From Saccharicrinis fermentans DSM 9555 = JCM 21142 (GTDB lineage Bacteria; Bacteroidota; Bacteroidia; Bacteroidales; Marinilabiliaceae), in assembly GCF_000517085.1 (NCBI RefSeq), contig NZ_KI912107.1, positions 2,539,980 to 2,603,979 on the forward strand: a stretch of DNA of 64,000 nt, given 5' to 3'. The position numbers and the translations under genes were made by a program. Within the stretch, counting starts at the first letter, position 1. Each line of letters opens with the position of its first letter. Shown one piece after another: positions 55,615 to 64,000 of the stretch. The notes below the pieces were generated by a model, which saw only the letters and a list, made by a program, of their open reading frames with translations, was not told the origin of the DNA and made no database searches.

Positions 55615-57984
55615 TTAACGTCTTCGTCGCCCGGAGTATTCCATCGCTTCACCATCTCCAAAGCCATAACTTATACCAAAGGTAAAAAACCTACGACCTT
55701 CGGTTAAACCATAGAGATAATAATCACTATCATGGTTTTCATATTCCGATTTCCGTGAGGCAAAAACATCTCTTACACCCAAGTTTACAACTACCCTCCC
55801 TTTCATCATCTTTTTTCTGAGACCTAAGCTGGCATATAAATTATCCTCATATTCCCACTGTACCGTTTTTCGCTTGGACCGATAATTTCCGGTTATCTCA
55901 ACTTCTACATCAGCAGGAAACTTAAGTTTAGACACTAATTTCGAGGACCATTGATCCGCATTAAAATCGAAGGATGAAGCATCATATTCTCCTTTCCTGT
56001 TAAAATAGCTATAGTTAAAGTCGCCATTAAACGACAACCAATTATTAGGACTGTACTTTCCGTTAAACTCGATACCACCCGCATGATTAATACCAATATT
56101 CATTGGCATAGAGGTATTCACATTGTTCTCATAAACCGAAACATTTTCTACGGCATCAGTTGTATATCGATAATAAACACCAAAGTTCAATGAAGCCTTG
56201 CTGAGCACATAAATACTTGTCAATTCATAAGAATCAGTATACTCAGGCTGCAAATCGGGATTGCCAGCTCTGACGCTGTACGTATTACGAATATTAAAGA
56301 ATGGGTTTAGATCCCACAATCTGGGTCTGTATATCCTTTTGGAATATCCTGCCTGAAGAGAAAAGTGGCTGGTCAGTTTTAATGAGGTATGGATGGATGG
56401 AAAAAAATTATAATAATTCTGATCATTAGACTCTTGCGTATTGATAAGCAAAGTCTTCAAATCGGTTTGTTCTATCCGCAGGCCGAGCTTTAATCCCATT
56501 TTTTTCCCTTCATAAGATGCGGTTCCATAGAGCCCCAATACTTTCTGATCATATTCAAACACATTGGTTAAGCCATCGTCCGCTAGCCATTGCATATTGT
56601 CCCAATTGCTCACCTCATAATCATTATTTACATCTTGCAACACATACTGTCCTCCGGCTTCAATCATAATCTCCTCTGTTAAAGGATTCGTATAGTCCAG
56701 GTTAAAAGTATATTTAGCTTCCTGAAAGTCGGTTGCTGTCTTTTGGTCAGCTCCATCAACATTGCCAAAATTAACTGTATTTGTAAACACCGATGATTGA
56801 TCTTTACCGAAGAAATTACCCAAAGCACTAAATAATAACTGATGTTCTTTGTCATCCTTAAAATTCTTCACATACTGCAGCTCATATCTCCATTTAGGGT
56901 TTGTGGCATCTGTTGTCTCGTCCCTAAACCAGCGAGCCTCTTCCACTCCGTTGACCAACTGACTGTAACGAATCAACGAAGGCTGATCTTCAACTTCATA
57001 GGCTACATTTCCTGAGAGGGTCAATATGTTATAATCATTGATGTGATAATCGGTTCCTAATATAACATTGTAGAAAGTCTCTTTTCTATATTCGGTTCCT
57101 TCGGTAACAATGGATGAATGATTGATCAAATCACTATTAATACTTTTTTTATCCCTTGGCATTTCTCGTCGCCCAACACCAAGCTGACTAAACAAATTAA
57201 ACTTTTCTGTTCGTCTATTGAGACTAACGCCCACACTATGATTAGCAGGACTACCGGTATTCAAGGAAAGAGAACCATTGAGACCTTTTCGTTCATCCTT
57301 TTTAATCACAATATTAATAATACCAGAAGTTCCTTCTGCATCATATTTGGCTGAAGGATTAGTGATCACTTCTATCCTCTCTATCATTTCAGCAGTGATC
57401 GTTCCCAGCGCATTGCTTTCATCGCTGGCTATAACAGATGGTTTGCCATTAATCAGAATCTGAACGCCTTCGCTGCCACGTAGACTGATAGCACCTTCTA
57501 TATCCACATTTACCGATGGCACATTATTAAGAACCTCCATGGCACTCATTCCTGTACTGCTAATATCTTTACCTACATTAAAAACACGTTTATCAAGTTT
57601 AAATTCCGTTTGAGACTTCTCTGCCCTAACCACAACTTCTCCCACTTGATTATTACTTTCGTTTAAAGTTATCGTGCCCATATCAACCCTTCCATTAACA
57701 ACTTTTATATTTGTTAAAACCACGGGTTCATATCCTAAAAAGCTAACTTCCACATAAAAGTTATCCGACACTGTCGCAAGCTCAAAGGCGCCATCATCGC
57801 CAGAGGTCGTTCCGGTAACATTCGTATTTGTAAGCTTATCTTTGATAATAATGGTGGCAAACTCAACAGGTCTGACAGCCCCATCAACAACAACACCCTT
57901 CACTATGACCTCTTTTCCTTGCGCGTTAACACCCATGGGCAAAGAAAACAAGATCAACCATACAATGAAATTAATTATTCGCAT
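55615..57984 (-). CDS. TonB-dependent receptor, OMP_b-brl_3 type
   Basis: The 789-residue receptor has a signal peptide (IINFIVWLILFSLPMGVNA), a carboxypeptidase-regulatory-like domain (VIVKGVVVDGAVRPVEFATI), a plug (LDKRVFNVGKDISSTGMSAM, IEVITNPSAKYDAEGTSGII) and an outer-membrane barrel. The final residues RRRR are unusual for a barrel that normally ends in Phe, so the last strand may lie slightly inward (FTFGISYGF). The start is the ATG at 57984; the ten upstream codons are Lys-rich. It is divergent from a LytS/LytTR pair. Confidence 0.9.
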   Translation of the reverse strand: MRIINFIVWLILFSLPMGVNAQGKEVIVKGVVVDGAVRPVEFATIIIKDKLTNTNVTGTTSGDDGAFELATVSDNFYVEVSFLGYEPVVLTNIKVVNGRVDMGTITLNESNNQVGEVVVRAEKSQTEFKLDKRVFNVGKDISSTGMSAMEVLNNVPSVNVDIEGAISLRGSEGVQILINGKPSVIASDESNALGTITAEMIERIEVITNPSAKYDAEGTSGIINIVIKKDERKGLNGSLSLNTGSPANHSVGVSLNRRTEKFNLFSQLGVGRREMPRDKKSINSDLINHSSIVTEGTEYRKETFYNVILGTDYHINDYNILTLSGNVAYEVEDQPSLIRYSQLVNGVEEARWFRDETTDATNPKWRYELQYVKNFKDDKEHQLLFSALGNFFGKDQSSVFTNTVNFGNVDGADQKTATDFQEAKYTFNLDYTNPLTEEIMIEAGGQYVLQDVNNDYEVSNWDNMQWLADDGLTNVFEYDQKVLGLYGTASYEGKKMGLKLGLRIEQTDLKTLLINTQESNDQNYYNFFPSIHTSLKLTSHFSLQAGYSKRIYRPRLWDLNPFFNIRNTYSVRAGNPDLQPEYTDSYELTSIYVLSKASLNFGVYYRYTTDAVENVSVYENNVNTSMPMNIGINHAGGIEFNGKYSPNNWLSFNGDFNYSYFNRKGEYDASSFDFNADQWSSKLVSKLKFPADVEVEITGNYRSKRKTVQWEYEDNLYASLGLRKKMMKGRVVVNLGVRDVFASRKSEYENHDSDYYLYGLTEGRRFFTFGISYGFGDGEAMEYSGRRRR

Positions 57985-58191
57985 TTTTACATTTATTTTA
58001 TTCTTAATTACCACAAAAAACAGGACTATTCAGCAATTAAAAAAAAATGATCTTTGAACGACACAAATGAAGCGCTCAATGACCCATTCAATTTGACAGG
58101 TAATACACTGTTGTTGGACGTATCAAACGAGCGGTTGCGGGGTTAAATTTCTTCATTTAAAACAAAGCCATTACTTTTAATTTGATAAGAA

Positions 58192-58277
58192 GAGCTATAA
58201 GTAAAACTTTCTCTCACCAACCAATGATGAAGATAAGGAGTTCCATATGGCTATTGAAAGATAAATTTAAACATATG
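58192..58277 (+). repeat. Dispersed 86-bp module, copy H (ends on a start codon)
   Basis: It runs from GAGCTATAAGTAAAACTTTC through CTCACCAACCAATGATGAAG and GGAGTTCCATATGGCTATTG to AAACATATGAA. The terminal ATG starts the LytS-like kinase. Here the frame that begins in the head (ISKTFSHQPMMK) stays open and joins the kinase frame, unlike in copy E1, where it ends at the start codon. Confidence 0.7.
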
Positions 58278-59300
58278 AACAATAAACTTTCCCGTAAATC
58301 CATATCCATTCAGGAAATAATATTCCAATTCATCTTAAACATTTTGGCTTTTGTTTTTTATTCTTTTGACAAACACAACCCCCAAATAGCGCTTCATCAA
58401 ATCGTATTTTTTATAAACTATGCCACCATCGCGTTCCTGATTAACTACGTCTTTTTACCTAAATTTTTCTATCAAAAAAAATACATACAATTCTCCCTTA
58501 TCATTATTCTATTAACTTCCATTTCTATTATCATCGAGGAATTTGTTTTGGAACAAATATTCTTTCCCGATACCAGAGGCCGAAAATTTGCAGGTATGTT
58601 TTATACCTTATTAAACGGAATGCCCGTTATAACCATGCTATCGGGATTTAAATTTGCCTGGGATGCACTAATGAAGCAACATGAGGTTGAAAAGTTAGAG
58701 GCTGCCATTAAGGACAGCGAACTACGTTTCCTAAAATCTCAGATCAACCCCCATTTTCTTTTTAATAACCTCAATAATCTATACGCCTATGCCATTGAAA
58801 AATCGCCCAAGACACCCGAAATTATTTTGGAATTGTCTGCAGTACTAAGATATATGTTGTATGAATGTAAAGAGAAATTTGTTTTGTTGGAAAAAGAAAT
58901 AGAACTCATTCATCACTACATGCAACTCAACGAATTACAAATTGAAGATCGTGGAAAAATTCACTTCACCAAACGCAACATTGATGGCTCATTCTATATT
59001 GCACCCATCATATTAATAGTATTTATTGAAAATGCCTATAAGCATAGTACGGCCAGTCAAACAAAAGATATTTTAATCGATGTAGAAGTAGAGCTTACCC
59101 CCAACGGTGTATTAAAATTCATTTGTAAAAACTCTTTTCAACAACTATCCAATACAAATGATTTATCAAGTGGCATTGGCTTAGAAAATGTAAAAAAACG
59201 ATTGCAATTAATATATCCCAATGCGCATGAATTAAAAATAATTCGAGGCGATGAAACATTTGAAGTATATTTGTCTATCAATTTACATGAAGTTATATAA
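58275..59300 (+). CDS. LytS-like sensor histidine kinase
   Basis: The 341-residue kinase has about four N-terminal membrane helices (about 15-135), a short coiled stretch (HEVEKLEAAIKDSELRFLKS), the His_kinase motif QINPHFLFNNLNNLYAY and an ATPase end with GIGLENVKKRLQLIYP. It lacks a periplasmic sensor domain. I place the start at 58275. The longer frame from 58182 is repeat sequence. Its partner regulator follows after 36 bp. Confidence 0.9.
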   Translation: MNNKLSRKSISIQEIIFQFILNILAFVFYSFDKHNPQIALHQIVFFINYATIAFLINYVFLPKFFYQKKYIQFSLIIILLTSISIIIEEFVLEQIFFPDTRGRKFAGMFYTLLNGMPVITMLSGFKFAWDALMKQHEVEKLEAAIKDSELRFLKSQINPHFLFNNLNNLYAYAIEKSPKTPEIILELSAVLRYMLYECKEKFVLLEKEIELIHHYMQLNELQIEDRGKIHFTKRNIDGSFYIAPIILIVFIENAYKHSTASQTKDILIDVEVELTPNGVLKFICKNSFQQLSNTNDLSSGIGLENVKKRLQLIYPNAHELKIIRGDETFEVYLSINLHEVI

Positions 59301-59336
59301 AACAAAGCCTTGAGGCCAACAAAAAAGTAAGGATTT

Positions 59337-60044
59337 ATGATGGACTGCATCATTATAGAAGACCAGCCACCGGCGCAAAGAATTTTAAAAAAATATATCG
59401 CCGACATAGAAATACTACACCTAAAAGCCTGCTTTTCAAATGCAATAGAAGCTATGGCCTTTTTAAAAACAGAGCAGGTTGGTTTGATTTTCCTGGACAT
59501 CCACCTACCTAAGATTTCAGGCATGGATTTCTTGAAAATGATACCGCAACAAACACACATCATACTCACTACTGCATTTCCCGATTACGCACTACAAAGC
59601 TACGAATACAGCGTTGTGGACTATTTGCTAAAACCTTTTTCGTTTCAACGCTTTGTAAAGGCCATCCATAAAATACCCATTACCAGCAAGCCTTCCTCTG
59701 ACACAAAAACTCAGAATCAAATCCCCGAATTCCGCAAAGAGCTTTTTATAAAATCAGGACACGAACTCTACAAAATCATCACAGACGACATTATACTGAT
59801 AAAGTCCGATGCTGATTATACCGAGATCATAACCACCCCTAAAAAATACTTAGCAACAGAATCCTTGCGACATTGGGAAGAAAAATTAAACATGAATCAA
59901 TTCGCCCGCATTCATAAATCCTTCATCATTAACACTGCTAAAATTGAGAAGATTTCAGGCAACCAAGTGTATCTTACCAACCACACAAAGGTACCCATCG
60001 GTAGATCCTATAAGACAGATTTTATAAAAAGATTTGTAGAATAA
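59337..60044 (+). CDS. LytTR-family response regulator
   Basis: The 235-residue protein has a receiver domain (MDCIIIEDQPPA, phospho-Asp in LIFLDIHLPKISGMDF, then DYLLKPF) and a C-terminal LytTR DNA-binding domain (about 135-235: IILIKSDADYTEI, FARIHKSFIIN, VPIGRSYK). With the kinase before it, it forms a two-component pair. The divergent TonB receptor is a natural candidate target. Confidence 0.93.
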   Translation: MMDCIIIEDQPPAQRILKKYIADIEILHLKACFSNAIEAMAFLKTEQVGLIFLDIHLPKISGMDFLKMIPQQTHIILTTAFPDYALQSYEYSVVDYLLKPFSFQRFVKAIHKIPITSKPSSDTKTQNQIPEFRKELFIKSGHELYKIITDDIILIKSDADYTEIITTPKKYLATESLRHWEEKLNMNQFARIHKSFIINTAKIEKISGNQVYLTNHTKVPIGRSYKTDFIKRFVE

Positions 60045-60069
60045 AACCAGACAAAGCTAACCTGATTTA

Positions 60070-60196
60070 AGGTCAGTGCCAAAAGTTGGGGATAAATGTT
60101 ATTTATAGTTGTCATGCAAATATTTTTATTAACCTGATCAAAAAGAACTTTACATCAACAACACCTCTGAATTGCCTTCTGAAATCCTTTACTTCA
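60070..60196 (-). mobile_element. Right-end relic of the ISAon1-like element
   Basis: Read on the minus strand it carries the last codons of the transposase (GTTGTTGATGTAAAG, then AAAATATTTGCATGA) and the right end CCAACTTTTGGCACTGACC, matching 55400-55520. Only about 125 bp remain. Confidence 0.72.
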
Positions 60197-60232
60197 AACC
60201 CTTAACTTTAAAGTGCCAGACTAAATATTTCC

Positions 60233-60264
60233 AAAAAAAAACGCCCTTTAAGCAAGGACGTTTC
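60233..60264 (-). terminator. Rho-independent terminator of gyrB
   Basis: On the minus strand AAACGTCCTT pairs with AAGGGCGTTT (one mismatch) and is followed by eight or more T. It lies 20 bases past the gyrB stop. Confidence 0.88.
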
Positions 60265-60283
60265 TTTAAACCTGAATAATATA

Positions 60284-62257
<1,974 letters not shown>

Positions 62258-62569
62258 TTATAGATTTCTCGTATAAAAACTTCTTGTTTTATGCTGCTCT
62301 TACAAAGTGTACGATGCCACTTGTAAAGCCTTACAAAGATAACAAAAATAGTGGCTTTAAAAAGCGCTTGAAGTAGGTTTTTATTAACACCATAAAACAC
62401 TCACAAACTGCATGTTATAATGATTTTAACAGGACCCCATTTTTAGTCCACACATATGAAACTCCATCACACAGAATTCCATACAAAATCATTCGTACGT
62501 TCATTTGCTTTTCACAAACCAACATACTCAATAAGAGACGATAACATCAGCACGCCCTACTTCACCTCA
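62258..62569. other. Intergenic stretch upstream of gyrB
   Basis: It contains the gyrB promoter (62334-62341). On the minus strand GAGTTTCATATGTG (near 62456-62469) recalls the tail of the dispersed module, but the rest does not follow, so I do not call it a copy. Nothing else is recognised. Confidence 0.4.
62334..62341 (-). promoter_or_regulatory. Bacteroidota -7 box (TATCTTTG) for gyrB
   Basis: On the minus strand TATCTTTG matches TAnnTTTG about 77 bases before the gyrB start. No clear -33 TTG. Confidence 0.5.
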
Positions 62570-64000
62570 TTAAAAAGAATATCCTACTCCCGCTCTTAGG
62601 TTTAATCCTTGCAAAGGATAGCCATTATACTGATAATACTTACCAATAAGAAGGTTATTCACATTTGCAAAAAGCGTCCATTTTGAACTCATATAATAGT
62701 TAAGTCCCATATTCAAGTCAATCACTCCCTTCAATTCCTTCTCCTCTTCACCAAGCACATCCCAAGCATATCGTTTGCCAATAGAATACATACTGAGATT
62801 AAACCACAAATCATCAGCAAACTCATAATTAGCAGATACTCCCAATTCCATTTCAGGCTTATGCCAGGCCTGAGCCAGTCGATCCATATTCCAACCATTA
62901 TATTTTCCCTTCAACAGCATATTAAAACTAGAAGAAGGCTCGTATTTCAGCTCACCAGAAATGCTCAACAGACTACCATCATCATATTCAACATCAAATA
63001 TATTAGACTGATATATCTGACCCGATACAGCAGATAGAGGGCTAACATCTGCGTAAGATCTATTTATAAAAAAGTGTTCATTCTCAAATGTAGAATAGTC
63101 TAAACGGGCGGTAAAGCTAGTCTGCGAGCTAAAGTTACCACGTAGCCCACCAAAAAGATGAATACCGTGAAAGCTATTATTTACATTTACATCAGCCGAA
63201 ACAAATCTATTTTCGCGCTGTATCTTTTCGTAATTATTTATATAATAATCCCCTTTTACTCCGGCAAAAGCAGTAACGATACCCTCTGCTATCTCCAAAT
63301 CAGCTTCCAAATGGGGTGACACATTAAAATCATCATCCTCCCCGCCTAATTGGGCAAAAATATCCAATCCTATTTTCACATTAGCCCCTTCAAACTGAAA
63401 ACCCAGAGCAGGCGATAAATTTACCACTGTCATACTACGGTCTACAAATTGATACAATGGAGAAATAGAATCAGGAATAGAAGTACCGTAGTAATCAAAA
63501 CCACCCACCACATCAACAAACATATCATTCATATAGCTACGCACTGTTCCATTTAAGCCAAAATGATTTTCCTGAACACCGGTCACATTACCAAAGGTTC
63601 CAAACTCAAATTCAGCATCAAAAGGAGTTCCGGAATCATCCAACACTTTATTATTCAAACCTACAGACAAGTCAAAAGAACTCAAACGCTGTCTTTCGTC
63701 CGCCATCAAATCCTCACCCAAGAAAGGCTCCAAGGGATAGGTCAAACCATAGTAAGAATCTGTTTCTTCCAAATTTTGATATCCGTAATAATGATATATA
63801 TTATGCAAAAAGTCAGCATCTATCGAAAGGGTGTAATCTTTCCAAAAGCGGCGAAAATACAAAGAGGCCCAAGTATCATGAAAAGGAGCATCCACTTTTG
63901 TATCATCTTCCAGTTCAACATCTCCTGCAGAGGTAATATGCCCCAGATTTAAGCCTACCGCATATTCCTCAGAACGAAGGACATTATAATTTAGCTCGCC
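62570..64000 (-). CDS. Outer-membrane beta-barrel protein, 5' end outside the window
   Basis: The frame is open from the window edge (GELNYNVLRSEEYAVGLNLG) and runs 476 codons to the stop. Repeated amphipathic strands with aromatic girdles and a last strand ending NLRAGVGYSF mark an outer-membrane barrel. A segment near the end (SKWTLFANVNNLLIGKYYQY) is the 'NLF-kYY' motif of TonB-dependent receptors. No plug is visible because the N-terminal part is missing. Confidence 0.8.
   Translation of the reverse strand, partial: GELNYNVLRSEEYAVGLNLGHITSAGDVELEDDTKVDAPFHDTWASLYFRRFWKDYTLSIDADFLHNIYHYYGYQNLEETDSYYGLTYPLEPFLGEDLMADERQRLSSFDLSVGLNNKVLDDSGTPFDAEFEFGTFGNVTGVQENHFGLNGTVRSYMNDMFVDVVGGFDYYGTSIPDSISPLYQFVDRSMTVVNLSPALGFQFEGANVKIGLDIFAQLGGEDDDFNVSPHLEADLEIAEGIVTAFAGVKGDYYINNYEKIQRENRFVSADVNVNNSFHGIHLFGGLRGNFSSQTSFTARLDYSTFENEHFFINRSYADVSPLSAVSGQIYQSNIFDVEYDDGSLLSISGELKYEPSSSFNMLLKGKYNGWNMDRLAQAWHKPEMELGVSANYEFADDLWFNLSMYSIGKRYAWDVLGEEEKELKGVIDLNMGLNYYMSSKWTLFANVNNLLIGKYYQYNGYPLQGLNLRAGVGYSF

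Overview
The window reads as chromosome of a member of the Bacteroidota, most likely a marine or sediment Marinilabiliales/Bacteroidales relative. The signs are an AT-rich composition, SusC/SusD outer-membrane transport, a hybrid two-component (HTCS) regulator, a C-terminal type IX sorting tail, promoters of the TAnnTTTG type, and A-rich leaders without a clear Shine-Dalgarno sequence. Tryptophanase, a flavodiiron protein and thiol peroxidase suit a facultative or micro-aerobic life. No rRNA, tRNA or CRISPR array was seen.

Layout. 0-4 kb: end of an ISAon1-like insertion sequence, a small unknown gene behind two tandem repeats, a cobalamin-binding MerR regulator of the CarH/LitR type, and a three-domain fasciclin lipoprotein with repeated operator-like motifs. 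4-6 kb: operon yicC-gmk-nadD. 6-12 kb: DUF134 plus a NifX-like protein, an unusual SDR, a SulP transporter, thiol peroxidase and a T9SS-exported jelly-roll protein. 11.7-24.6 kb: mostly housekeeping genes (dicarboxylate symporter, aroC, SlyD-like FKBP, dipeptidyl peptidase III, tdh, ppk1, a ferredoxin-NADP reductase-like protein, miaB). 24.8-36.3 kb: a minus-strand nutrient locus of HTCS regulator, SusC, SusD, a PI-PLC/GDPD-like phosphodiesterase and an alkaline phosphatase. It resembles a polysaccharide utilisation locus but has phosphoesterases in place of glycosidases. 36.5-43 kb: DUF1847 and a CoA-disulfide-reductase-like flavoprotein, divergent from a Crp/Fnr regulator, then a cytochrome c-glucose dehydrogenase lipoprotein and tryptophanase. 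43.6-47.5 kb: a YfiR-like protein with a TonB receptor, and a second NifX-like protein. 47.9-54.5 kb: rpoD, htrA, dapF, mltG, a SPOR lipoprotein and a flavodiiron protein. 54.7-55.5 kb: a broken insertion sequence and a GC-rich block ending in a perfect hairpin. 55.6-64 kb: a TonB-dependent receptor, a LytS/LytTR pair, gyrB, and the C-terminal part of another outer-membrane barrel.

The least expected signal is a dispersed repeat that no gene explains. An 84-87 bp module runs from a GAGCCATGAG-like head to an ATG. Six copies are clear, one ends in GTG at the tail position, and one is partial. In four loci the terminal ATG is the start codon of the next gene. A second module of about 75 bp occurs near it or alone. 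All alignments were made by eye.
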